Source: Pseudomonas sp. RIT409 (GTDB lineage Bacteria; Pseudomonadota; Gammaproteobacteria; Pseudomonadales; Pseudomonadaceae). Taken from it: DNA of 64,000 nt. A model generated the notes under the pieces. The model saw only the letters and a list, made by a program, of their open reading frames with translations, searched no databases and was not told the origin of the DNA. The stretch's first letter is position 1. The number at the start of each line of letters is the position of its first letter. Location of the stretch: the NCBI RefSeq assembly GCF_003052515.2, contig NZ_QARE02000019.1, forward strand, positions 1 to 64,000, written 5' to 3'. This document shows, piece by piece, positions 17,715-26,011 of the stretch. The position numbers and the translations under genes were made by a program.

Positions 17715-18530
17715 TCATTTCTCGATTGGCATCTCTGGGTCATTACCCCATTCGCCCCATGACCCGGCATAGCCCTTGACCCGCGGATAGCCGAGCGCCT
17801 TGGCCACCAGGTACGTGAAGCCGGAGCGATGGTGGGTCTGGCAATGAGTCACGACTTCCTTGTCAGGCGTAATGCCCAGGCTTTCCAGAATCTGCGGCAT
17901 GTCTTCGCGAATGCGCAATTGGCGGGCCGGATCCATGCCTGCCGTCCATTCGAAATTGATCGCCCCAGGGATGTGGCCGCCTCGCGCTGCCACCACTTTC
18001 TCGCCTGAATACTCGCTCGGGGCCCGTGCGTCCCAGATGGCCAGGTCCGGTGCGCCCAGGCGGCTGCGCAGGTATTCACGGGTGGCCGTGGGTTCATCGT
18101 GGATCTTGAGTGCGACGGGGCCGCCCGCGGGTGCGGGAACCTCTGTGGACAGCGGCAGGCCCTCGGCTTGCCACGACAGGACACCGCCATCGAGGTAGTG
18201 ATAATTCGAGTGGCCGATCACGTCCAGCAACCAGATGAAGCGGCCGGCCCAACCTCCGCCCTCGTCGTCGTACACCACGTAGATGGCATTCGGGTGATGC
18301 CCCAGCTCGCCGAACAGGCTTTCCAGTTCCGGCTGGGTCGGCAACAGGCCCGGAGCAGGCGGTCGGCCCCGCTGTGTGCGTTTCGGATCGACGAAGCGAG
18401 CACCTGGAATGTGGCCGGCAGCGTAACGGGCGGCGCTCGTCAGGTCGACCAGGATCAGTTCTGAAGCGCCAAGGCGTGCCTGGAGGTCTGCGGGCTCGAT
18501 CACCAGCGGCAAGCTTGAGAAGGCAGACAT
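17715..18530 (-). CDS. rhdA: Thiosulfate sulfurtransferase (two-domain rhodanese)
   Basis: The product moves sulfane sulfur from thiosulfate to cyanide or other thiophilic acceptors. It has 271 aa with two rhodanese domains (about 10-125, inactive, and 150-270, active). The active loop reads CQTHHRSG, the same loop as Azotobacter vinelandii RhdA and unlike the CRKGVT of mammalian rhodanese. It lies directly upstream of psd on the same strand, a pairing seen across Pseudomonas. Confidence 0.93.
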   Translation of the reverse strand: MSAFSSLPLVIEPADLQARLGASELILVDLTSAARYAAGHIPGARFVDPKRTQRGRPPAPGLLPTQPELESLFGELGHHPNAIYVVYDDEGGGWAGRFIWLLDVIGHSNYHYLDGGVLSWQAEGLPLSTEVPAPAGGPVALKIHDEPTATREYLRSRLGAPDLAIWDARAPSEYSGEKVVAARGGHIPGAINFEWTAGMDPARQLRIREDMPQILESLGITPDKEVVTHCQTHHRSGFTYLVAKALGYPRVKGYAGSWGEWGNDPEMPIEK

Positions 18531-18575
18531 GTGACAACTCCGGATCGTGAAAAGGGAGGAATTGTAGCTCAGGCG

Positions 18576-20111
18576 TCAGCCATTGCGTTGGCTAAAGGTG
18601 GTCAGCGCCTTCTCGATGCATTGTCCGGTCTTACCGAACGCCTGGACGGTCATTTCCGAAAAAGGGCCCCCGCCCTGATCCGCCAGGACCACCATCACCA
18701 CCCGGCCCTGACTCGCCAGCGAGCGGATCAGCAGGTTTTCGCCCGGAAAGAGGCTGCGCAACTGAACGGGCAGAAGCGCGGAAAACTGGGCGTTATTGCT
18801 GGGCGTCAGGCGCAACTGAGTGGCTTGTGCCATCAGACGCTGCAACACGGTACTGTCGCGATAGGGAATCAGCAGCGCGGCGGCAGCCGAAGGCACCCCG
18901 GCGAGTTGATGCACACGCAAGGTGTCGGTCTTGCGATCGATCATGAGCAGCACTGTGCGTCGCATGCCTGCCGCCAGAAGCGCATCCCGAGCGCAGGTGG
19001 TCAGGTGCATGGCATTGGTGAAAGCGCTGGGCTCTTTGAGTAAATCGCCGCAGTGCTTGCGCCACATCTGCAGCGCTTCGGCCGACGGCGCAGGCGCAGG
19101 CAGCAGGCCTTTGTGAACCCGTCGCGCTTCCCAAGGCCACAGCAGCGCCTCGGCCGGGTGCCAGACGCCGGGCGCGGCGTGATGGCGTGCGCTGGCAACG
19201 GCGTTTTGGTGCACCTGTTGCTGCAGTTCGTCGAACGGCTGTTGCAGGTACAGACTGGTCAGCAACTGCCAGCGCAGATTGTGCGGCGTGTCCCACGCTT
19301 GTTGAGCTGACAGCGCCAAGCCATTAGCCAGCAATATCGTATTGGCGGGCTGATTGAGCCAGCGCCGCAATGGCAGATCAGCGTCCAATGCCTGCTGCCG
19401 TTGAAGCGGATTGTCATGTTCGTGCGCGATACGCAGCACTTTCACTAGATTGCGCTGCTCACGAATCAGCAGGTCATAGCCCTGCGTCACCCAGATGGGC
19501 AACTGCCAGTGTTGAGCCACCGCTTGGCAGAGCTGCACCAGCCGCACGCCGAACAGCGCCTTTTCTACGACTTTCGCGCTCTCGCCCTTGTGGATGACCC
19601 GCAGCTCCCACTCCTCCAGCAGCTTCGGATGTGCCAGTGCCATCGGCCACAGAGGCGCAAGAAACAACAGGCTGCCCAAGTGGATGTCTTGCCATAGGCG
19701 TGCCAGCTGATTGGCGAAAAGTCCGTACGCCTGCTGTGTGGCGTGCTGGCTGATCAGTTGCAACTGGCGAAACGCGACCGGAATGCTCTGCAATTCGACA
19801 CTGGGCAGGCGGGCCAGTAAGGTGCCGGTGCGCGCCAGGCCCAGACGGTTCAAAGCCACTTCGAGGCTTTCCGCAGGCTCGGTAAGGCCACCCGCCTTGA
19901 GGTTGGCCTCTCGCAACACGCTGAGAACCAAGGCCGGGCTGTCCTGCATGAGCTCGGCAATCTCTCGCAGGGAGCGACGACTGTCGTTCAGCGCTGAATG
20001 CACTTTGGTGTAGGCGGCAGCCGGTACGGGCAGCGCGATGCTGTCGAGCTGTTTGACCCAAGCATCGAGCGTCTGCGGAACGGGGAACGTGGAGGCTTTT
20101 TCTGATTGCAT
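18576..20111 (-). CDS. HDOD domain protein
   Basis: This cytosolic protein of 511 aa has an HDOD region in its N-terminal half. The features are: LPVPAAAYTKVHSALNDSR, then IAELMQDSPALVLSVLREAN, then ALNRLGLARTGTLLARLP, and an HLGSLLFLAPLW segment. HDOD is an HD-like fold without a complete metal site, found in signalling proteins. The C-terminal part (about 340-505) could be a GAF-like regulatory domain (VLLMIDRKTDTLRVHQLAG, then VVMVVLADQGGG). It lies upstream of rhdA-psd on the same strand and is divergent from motA, so a motility or signalling link is possible but unproven. Confidence 0.75.
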   Translation of the reverse strand: MQSEKASTFPVPQTLDAWVKQLDSIALPVPAAAYTKVHSALNDSRRSLREIAELMQDSPALVLSVLREANLKAGGLTEPAESLEVALNRLGLARTGTLLARLPSVELQSIPVAFRQLQLISQHATQQAYGLFANQLARLWQDIHLGSLLFLAPLWPMALAHPKLLEEWELRVIHKGESAKVVEKALFGVRLVQLCQAVAQHWQLPIWVTQGYDLLIREQRNLVKVLRIAHEHDNPLQRQQALDADLPLRRWLNQPANTILLANGLALSAQQAWDTPHNLRWQLLTSLYLQQPFDELQQQVHQNAVASARHHAAPGVWHPAEALLWPWEARRVHKGLLPAPAPSAEALQMWRKHCGDLLKEPSAFTNAMHLTTCARDALLAAGMRRTVLLMIDRKTDTLRVHQLAGVPSAAAALLIPYRDSTVLQRLMAQATQLRLTPSNNAQFSALLPVQLRSLFPGENLLIRSLASQGRVVMVVLADQGGGPFSEMTVQAFGKTGQCIEKALTTFSQRNG

Positions 20112-20226
20112 TCACAAGGCCCATACGGCTGGGAGGTTTTGATCGGCGTCGAATGGTGGCATCATGCTGGCCGTCGCGCTGCGGTACGCGAGCCAGACGC
20201 CAGACAGGATTTTCGCCTGAATTGAC

Positions 20227-20253
20227 TATAGTCTGGCGCACTCATGCCGATAA
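20227..20253 (+). promoter_or_regulatory. Sigma-28 (FliA) promoter of motAB
   Basis: TATA (20227-20230), a 15-nt spacer and GCCGATAA (20246-20253) match the flagellar sigma-28 consensus TAAA-N15-GCCGATAA at all but one base. It lies about 70 nt upstream of motA, as expected for a late flagellar gene. Confidence 0.8.
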
Positions 20254-20321
20254 GTAGAACAAGCGTTTCGACCGCTTCTCGCACAATGACCATGAACCCG
20301 ACTCAGTAAGTATTTTTATCT

Positions 20322-21173
20322 ATGGCAAAAATTATCGGCATCATCGTCGTTATCGCGAGCGTTCTCGGCGGCTACGTACTGTCCCATGGTCAAATCGCGG
20401 CGCTGATCCAGCCGTTCGAGGTCCTGATCATCGGCGGTGCCGCGTTCGGTGCATTTTTGCAGGCGAACCCGGGTTATATGACCATGCACGTCATCAAGAA
20501 GTCCGTGAAGATGTTCGGTTCGCGCTTCACGCACGCCTTCTACCTCGAAGTGCTGGGCTTGATCTACGAGATCCTCAACAAGAGCCGCCGCGAAGGCATG
20601 ATGGCCATCGAAGGCGACATCGAAGAGCCGGAAAACAGCCCGATCTTCGCCAAGTACCCCAGCGTTTTGAAAGACACCCGGATGATCGCCTTCATCTGTG
20701 ATTACCTGCGCATCATGTCCTCCGGCAACATGGCCCCCCACGAGCTGGAAGGCCTGTTCGACATGGAGCTGCTGAGCATGAAGGAAGAGCTGGAGCACCC
20801 TTCCCACGCCGTGACGGGTATCGCCGACGGCATGCCCGGTTTCGGTATCGTCGCGGCCGTACTGGGTATCGTTGTGACCATGGCGTCGCTGGGCTCTGGA
20901 GACAAGGCCGCGATCGGCATGCACGTAGGCGCCGCACTGGTCGGTACCTTCTTCGGTATTCTCGCGGCTTACGGCTTCTTCGGTCCGCTGTCGCAGTGTC
21001 TCGCCCACGACGCGAAAGAAGAGATGAACGTCTTCGAATCGATCAAGGCTTCGTTAGTCGCCTCTGCGTCGGGCGTGCCACCCTCGCTGGCTGTCGAGTT
21101 CGGCCGCAAGGTGCTGTACCCGGCCCATCGCCCCAGCTTCAGCGAGCTGGAACAAGCTGTTCGCGGTCGCTGA
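20322..21173 (+). CDS. motA: Flagellar motor stator protein MotA
   Basis: This inner-membrane stator subunit (283 aa) makes up the proton channel with MotB. N-terminal membrane segments (IIGIIVVIASVLGGYVL and VLIIGGAAFGAFL) are followed by the large cytoplasmic loop with the charged residues that contact FliG. Two further membrane segments include PGFGIVAAVLGIVVTMASLG and the conserved G-x-H-V-G-A-A-L-V-G-T-F region. It is separated from motB by 3 nt. Confidence 0.97.
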   Translation: MAKIIGIIVVIASVLGGYVLSHGQIAALIQPFEVLIIGGAAFGAFLQANPGYMTMHVIKKSVKMFGSRFTHAFYLEVLGLIYEILNKSRREGMMAIEGDIEEPENSPIFAKYPSVLKDTRMIAFICDYLRIMSSGNMAPHELEGLFDMELLSMKEELEHPSHAVTGIADGMPGFGIVAAVLGIVVTMASLGSGDKAAIGMHVGAALVGTFFGILAAYGFFGPLSQCLAHDAKEEMNVFESIKASLVASASGVPPSLAVEFGRKVLYPAHRPSFSELEQAVRGR

Positions 21174-21176
21174 TCC

Positions 21177-22223
21177 ATGGAAAACAATCAACCCATTATC
21201 GTCAAGCGCGTAAAGCGCTTCGGCGGCGGTCATCACGGTGGCGCCTGGAAAATCGCCTTCGCCGACTTCGCGACGGCAATGATGGCGTTTTTCCTCGTGC
21301 TGTGGCTGATGTCTTCGGCCACGCCCGAGCAGTTGATCGCCATTGCGGGTTACTTCAAGGACCCTGTGGGGTTCTCGGACAGCGGATCCCCGTATGTCAT
21401 TGATCTGGGTGGTTCACCGGAGATGTCGCCGGACCAGACCCTCAACCCTGAAGTCAAATCCACCCCAGCGCCCGACAAGGTCCCGGTGGATGCGGATCAA
21501 CAGGATTCCGCGGCCGAGCAGGTCGAGCAGGAGCGTCTTGAGATGCTGCTGCAGGAACTGCAGACCAAGGTCAACGAAAATCCGCAACTGGCCAAATTCA
21601 AAGACCAGATCCTGTTCGAAATTACCCAGGATGGCTTGCGTATCCAGATCATGGACGCAGAAAACCGGCCCATGTTCGACATCGGCAGCGCACGCCTCAA
21701 GCCGTATTTCGAGGACATTCTGCTGGCCATGGCCGATACCATCAAAGCGGTGCCAAACAAGGTCAGTATCAGTGGGCACACCGATGCGACGCCTTATGTG
21801 GGTAACAACGGTTTCGGTAACTGGGAGCTTTCAGCCAACCGTGCCAACGCGGCCCGGCGTGCGCTGACCGCAGGAGGCTATCCGGACCCGCAAGTCGCTC
21901 GTGTGGTGGGTTACGCCTCGTCCGCGCTGTACGACAAGGAACACCCCACCAACCCGATCAACCGCCGGATCGACATTGTGGTGCTGACCAAGAAGGCCCA
22001 GGAGCGCATCGAGGGCGCACAAGGCACGGGGGATGCGCCAAAAACGGACGTGCCACCTGCCCCTGCCGCGCCTGCTGCGCCAACGGCACCCGGCGCTCGG
22101 CCGGAGGCATCGACGGCAGCGCCCCCGGTAGACCCCCAGGCCTACGCTCAGCCTCACGAAATCCGGCAAAAGCTGAACATCTTCGACCAAGGGCAATTGA
22201 AGATCGACGAGACCAAGAACTGA
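21177..22223 (+). CDS. motB: Flagellar motor protein MotB
   Basis: This stator subunit anchors to peptidoglycan. The N-terminal basic segment is followed by the single membrane helix FADFATAMMAFFLVLWL, with the proton-binding Asp30. The periplasmic OmpA-like domain has ISGHTDATPY and ELSANRANAARRAL. Length is 348 aa, with an Ala/Pro-rich tail beyond the OmpA domain (about residues 280-325). It forms an operon with motA. Confidence 0.97.
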   Translation: MENNQPIIVKRVKRFGGGHHGGAWKIAFADFATAMMAFFLVLWLMSSATPEQLIAIAGYFKDPVGFSDSGSPYVIDLGGSPEMSPDQTLNPEVKSTPAPDKVPVDADQQDSAAEQVEQERLEMLLQELQTKVNENPQLAKFKDQILFEITQDGLRIQIMDAENRPMFDIGSARLKPYFEDILLAMADTIKAVPNKVSISGHTDATPYVGNNGFGNWELSANRANAARRALTAGGYPDPQVARVVGYASSALYDKEHPTNPINRRIDIVVLTKKAQERIEGAQGTGDAPKTDVPPAPAAPAAPTAPGARPEASTAAPPVDPQAYAQPHEIRQKLNIFDQGQLKIDETKN

Positions 22224-22236
22224 ACTATGGTCTGAC

Positions 22237-22266
22237 GAAAACGCCGCGATCATCGCGGCGTTTTTG
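22237..22266 (+). terminator. Rho-independent terminator after motB
   Basis: An AACGCCGCGA/TCGCGGCGTT hairpin with a short loop is followed by a T-rich run (TTTTTGTTTTT), right after the motB stop. Confidence 0.9.
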
Positions 22267-22358
22267 TTTTTCGAGGCATTACAGGTGAGTTATAGCCGCT
22301 TGGCTTGCTGGCGGGAGCAATCTTGCAGACGTCCCCTGATACAGCGGGGTGCACTCGA

Positions 22359-23390
22359 TCAGTAACTGTCTTCAGGCAAGCTCGCGATGATCGAGCGATA
22401 GCTGTTCATCCGCTGTTGCTGCACGCGGCCGTCTTCCAGGGCTTTGAGCAGGGCGCAGCCGGGCTCTCGGTCATGTTTGCAGTCGCGGAAACGGCAGCGG
22501 CCGAGCAGGTCGTTGAACTCGATGAAGCCGGCCTCAACGTCAGCGCGGCTGACGTGGCCCAGGCCGAATTCGCGAATGCCGGGGGAGTCGATCAGGTCGC
22601 CGCCGTGGGGGAAGTGGAACAGCCGGGCGGTGGTGGTGGTGTGTGTCCCCTGGCCTGAATATTCGGACAGCGGCCCCACTCGCGTGCCGACCTCCGGCAG
22701 CAGGCTGTTGACCAGCGATGACTTGCCGACGCCGGACTGGCCCACGAACACACTGGTGTTATGGTCCAACAGATCCTGCAGCTGCTGCATGCCGTTGCCG
22801 TGATGGGCGGACACTTCCAGCACCGGATACCCCAGCGTGCGATATACCGCGAGCAGCGCATCGAGCGCAGGGGCGTTCTGTTCGTTGATCAGGTCGTACT
22901 TGTTCAGCAGCAGCAGTGGACGAATCCCCGCATGCTCAGCCGCTACCAGATAGCGGTCGATGAGGTTGGCATGGGGTTCCGGTGCAGGCGCGAAGACGAT
23001 GACGATCAAATCGACGTTGGCAGCCACCGGTTTGAGCTGGCCACGAGAGTCGGGTCGGCACAGTTCGGTGCTACGCGGCAGTTGCGCAACAATCACGCCG
23101 ATACCCTGATTGCCCGGGCGCCAGACGACTTTATCGCCCGTCACCAACGCGGGCAGGTTAGCCCGCAAATGACAGCGGAATACCTGGCCGCTCAGCTCGC
23201 CTTCCTGCGCTTCGACTTCCACCTGAACGCCGAAGTGGGCGATCACCAGGCCCGTTTGCTCCGGCCCCAGATCACCGCCTTCGAGGGTTTCGAGGGCCAA
23301 GGACTCACGCTTGGCCGCTCGGGCGGCGCGCTCGCCCTGAATCTTTTCGATACGCCAGTTTTGGCGGCGGTTGAGTTGGCGTTTGGCCAT
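22359..23390 (-). CDS. rsgA: Ribosome small-subunit GTPase RsgA
   Basis: This is a circularly permuted GTPase that helps mature the 30S subunit near the decoding centre. It has 343 aa with an N-terminal OB-fold. The GTPase motifs appear in the order NKYD (G4), GQSGVGKSS (G1), THTTT (G2) and DSPGIREF (G3). A C-terminal zinc site follows (CRFRDCKHDREPGC). It is divergent from orn, its usual neighbour. Confidence 0.96.
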   Translation of the reverse strand: MAKRQLNRRQNWRIEKIQGERAARAAKRESLALETLEGGDLGPEQTGLVIAHFGVQVEVEAQEGELSGQVFRCHLRANLPALVTGDKVVWRPGNQGIGVIVAQLPRSTELCRPDSRGQLKPVAANVDLIVIVFAPAPEPHANLIDRYLVAAEHAGIRPLLLLNKYDLINEQNAPALDALLAVYRTLGYPVLEVSAHHGNGMQQLQDLLDHNTSVFVGQSGVGKSSLVNSLLPEVGTRVGPLSEYSGQGTHTTTTARLFHFPHGGDLIDSPGIREFGLGHVSRADVEAGFIEFNDLLGRCRFRDCKHDREPGCALLKALEDGRVQQQRMNSYRSIIASLPEDSY

Positions 23391-23500
23391 GGGTGTTCAG
23401 TGATCCGTTTCGGGGTGTAAAGCAGAGGATTGAGTAAAACGCCGGGAGTCTAGCACGCTTGTCTGAGCTAAACTGCGCGCCTACGCTGAGGAGCCGACAT

Positions 23501-24037
23501 ATGCAGAACAAGCAGAACCTGATCTGGATCGACCTGGAGATGACCGGTCTGGACCCGGATAACGACGTCATCATCGAGATGGCCACCATCATTACCGACA
23601 GCGAATTGAACACGCTGGCCGAAGGCCCGGTCATCGCCATCCATCAAAGCGACGACATCCTCAACGGCATGGATGAGTGGAACACCCGCCAGCATGGTGG
23701 ATCGGGGCTGACTCAGCGCGTGCGTGAGAGCACGATCACCACCGCACAAGCTGAAGCCACGACGCTAGAGTTCATCAAGCAATGGGTGCCTGAGCGCAGC
23801 TCGCCCATATGCGGCAACAGCATCTGCCAGGATCGCCGCTTCCTTTATAAGCGCATGCCCACGCTGGAAAACTATTTCCACTACCGGAACCTTGATGTCT
23901 CCACCCTCAAGGAGCTCGCGGCACGCTGGTCCCCCGAGCTGAAGTTCAAAAAGGGCAGCACGCATCTGGCACTGGACGATATCCGTGAATCCATCGCGGA
24001 GTTGCGTTTCTATCGCGAACACTTCATCAAGGTTTAA
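23501..24037 (+). CDS. orn: Oligoribonuclease
   Basis: This 3'-5' exonuclease clears very short RNAs, including pGpG from c-di-GMP breakdown. It has 178 aa. The DEDDh motifs are IDLEMTGLD, the GNSICQDRRFL segment, and HLALDDIRESI. I chose ATG 23501 behind GAGGAG; an in-frame upstream TTG/GTG extension to 23459 would be non-native. Confidence 0.97.
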   Translation: MQNKQNLIWIDLEMTGLDPDNDVIIEMATIITDSELNTLAEGPVIAIHQSDDILNGMDEWNTRQHGGSGLTQRVRESTITTAQAEATTLEFIKQWVPERSSPICGNSICQDRRFLYKRMPTLENYFHYRNLDVSTLKELAARWSPELKFKKGSTHLALDDIRESIAELRFYREHFIKV

Positions 24038-24045
24038 CCCTTCAG

Positions 24046-24135
24046 TGTAGGAGCGCACGCTTGCCCGCGAATACGTTGTCGGCCTCGACATCGCGGGTAG
24101 CTGAAACGCCGCAATCGCGGCAAGCGCGCTCCTAC
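24046..24135. repeat. REP-type inverted pair (REPIN-like)
   Basis: GTAGGAGCGCACGCTTGCC (from 24047) is followed ~40 nt later by its near inverted copy GGCAAGCGCGCTCCTAC (ending 24135). This is the usual form of Pseudomonas intergenic REP elements, two opposed copies around a short spacer. It lies between orn and the TRIC-type gene and could act as a transcript-end hairpin for orn. Confidence 0.85.
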
Positions 24136-24172
24136 GAAGAGGACTTCGTCCTGACTCGCACGGATCGCCGCC

Positions 24173-24784
24173 ATGCTGTTGATGCTCTATCTGATCGCCA
24201 TTACCGCGGAAGCCATGACGGGCGCGCTGTCTGCCGGGCGCCGCGGCATGGACTGGTTTGGGGTGGTGCTGATCGCCTGCATCACGGCGTTGGGCGGTGG
24301 TTCGGTGCGCGATGTGTTACTGGGGCATTACCCGCTGACGTGGGTCAAGCATCCTGAATACCTCATACTGACCAGCGTTGCAGCGTTGATCACCATCTGC
24401 ATCGCGCCCCTCATGCGGCACCTGCGTTCGCTGTTTCTGGTGCTAGACGCCCTGGGGTTGGTGGCGTTCACCATCATCGGCTGCACGACGGCGGTGGACA
24501 TGGGGTTGGGGATGATGGTCGCGGCTGTCAGTGGGGTGATCACCGGCACATTCGGCGGGATTCTGCGCGACATCTTCTGCAACGACATCCCCCTGATCTT
24601 TCGTCGCGAGCTGTATGCCAGCGTTTCCTTCGCGGCCGCGTGGTGCTTTCTTCTGTGTCAGTGGGCTGGCCTGCCCATTGAGCAAGGAACGCTGATCACG
24701 CTGTCAGGCGGGCTGTTGCTGCGGTTGTTGGCGATCCGATTTCGCTGGGAGATGCCCAAGTTCGTCTATAAGGACGGGCATTAA
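24173..24784 (+). CDS. TRIC-type cation channel family membrane protein (UPF0126)
   Basis: This multi-pass inner-membrane protein has 203 aa and about seven hydrophobic segments. The two conserved Gly-rich signatures of the UPF0126/YicG family are present and arranged as an internal repeat: ALGGGSVRDVLLG near residue 45 and GTFGGILRDIFC near residue 130. Prokaryotic members form trimeric K+ channels related to TRIC. The start has no strong ribosome site. Confidence 0.85.
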   Translation: MLLMLYLIAITAEAMTGALSAGRRGMDWFGVVLIACITALGGGSVRDVLLGHYPLTWVKHPEYLILTSVAALITICIAPLMRHLRSLFLVLDALGLVAFTIIGCTTAVDMGLGMMVAAVSGVITGTFGGILRDIFCNDIPLIFRRELYASVSFAAAWCFLLCQWAGLPIEQGTLITLSGGLLLRLLAIRFRWEMPKFVYKDGH

Positions 24785-24850
24785 ACGCGTGGCGTGTGTC
24801 GCCGGTTGCGGCGGGTGATCGGTGGCCCGCATTCAGCAGCGATCCTTCGA

Positions 24851-25948
24851 TCAGGCGTCATGCCGCCGCAGTGCCCATTCGACGTGCTCACGGACCATTT
24901 CCGAGGGATGATCTCGGCGCGCCTTCAATGCTTCAATCACTGGGATGGTGGACGGCGCATTGCCCAGCCCCACCGCCAGGTTGCGTAACCAGCGCTCATA
25001 GCCTGCCCGTCGCAGCGGTGAACCTTCGGTATTGCTGAGGAAGGTGGGTTCGTCCCACAGGAACAGTGTGGCCAGCTCAGTGTTATCCAGCCCGTGGCGA
25101 GGCTTGAAGTCGTTCTGATCCGTTGGGCGGGCAAAACGGTTCCAGGGGCAGACGATCTGGCAATCATCGCACCCGAACACACGGTTGCCGATCAGCGTAC
25201 GCAGCGCTTCGGGGATCGACGTCTTGAGCTCGATGGTCAGGTAGGAAATGCAGCGCCTCGCATCGAGAACATAAGGGCCGACGAAGGCGTTGGTTGGGCA
25301 GATGTCCAGGCACGCGCTGCAACGACCGCAATGCTCCGTCGCGTGAGGCGAGTCGACGGGCAATGCGAGATCGACGAACAACTCGCTCAGGAAAAAGTAA
25401 CTGCCCGCCTTGCGGTTGAGCACCAGCGTGTTCTTGCCGATCCAGCCCAGCCCGGCCTGTTCGGCAATGGCTTTTTCCAGCACCGGCGCGCTGTCGACGA
25501 AGGCTCTGAAACCAAACGGGCCGATGGCCTGTTGAATCCGTTCCGCCAGTTGTTGCACGCGTTTGCGGATCAGTTTGTGGTAGTCACGTCCCAGCGCGTA
25601 CCGGGAAACGTAGGCTTTTTCCGGCTCGGCCAGCCGTTTCGCCATCGAAGTGTCGCCAGGCAGGTAGTCCATCCGCAGCGACACCACTCGCAGCGTGCCC
25701 GGCACCAATTCGTCAGGGTGCGAACGTTTGCTGCCATGCGCTGCCATATAGTCCATCTCACCGTGGTACCCGGCTTCGAGCCAGCGTTGCAGATGCTGCT
25801 CATGCTCCGCCAGATCCAGCCCCGAGATGCCGACCTGCTGAAAGCCGAGTTCGCGCCCCCAGTCCTTGATCGATTGGGCAAGCTCAGCCAACCCGGCAGC
25901 CGACAGCAATGCGGGGTTTGTGGAGGGATCGACAGTAATCGCGGACAT
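24851..25948 (-). CDS. queG: Epoxyqueuosine reductase
   Basis: The product carries out the last step of queuosine synthesis in tRNA, reducing epoxyqueuosine with a cobalamin cofactor. The start MSAITVDPS at 25948 gives 365 aa. Two [4Fe-4S] motifs are present (CGRCSACLDICP and CDDCQIVCPWN), plus WIGKNTLVLN and DSAPVLEKA. The longer frame up to 26134 overlaps nnr and is not native. It is divergent from nnr with a 63-nt gap. Confidence 0.95.
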   Translation of the reverse strand: MSAITVDPSTNPALLSAAGLAELAQSIKDWGRELGFQQVGISGLDLAEHEQHLQRWLEAGYHGEMDYMAAHGSKRSHPDELVPGTLRVVSLRMDYLPGDTSMAKRLAEPEKAYVSRYALGRDYHKLIRKRVQQLAERIQQAIGPFGFRAFVDSAPVLEKAIAEQAGLGWIGKNTLVLNRKAGSYFFLSELFVDLALPVDSPHATEHCGRCSACLDICPTNAFVGPYVLDARRCISYLTIELKTSIPEALRTLIGNRVFGCDDCQIVCPWNRFARPTDQNDFKPRHGLDNTELATLFLWDEPTFLSNTEGSPLRRAGYERWLRNLAVGLGNAPSTIPVIEALKARRDHPSEMVREHVEWALRRHDA

Positions 25949-26011
25949 GCTGAAGAGGACACCGGGGTACAGGTGCGTATAATTCTGCCAGACATCGGAG
26001 CCCAAAGACGC

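Noticed and set aside
25094..26011. N-terminal extension of nnr (804 codons in total)
   Set aside because: The extension lies opposite queG and has no conserved content; the family length fits the start at 26012.
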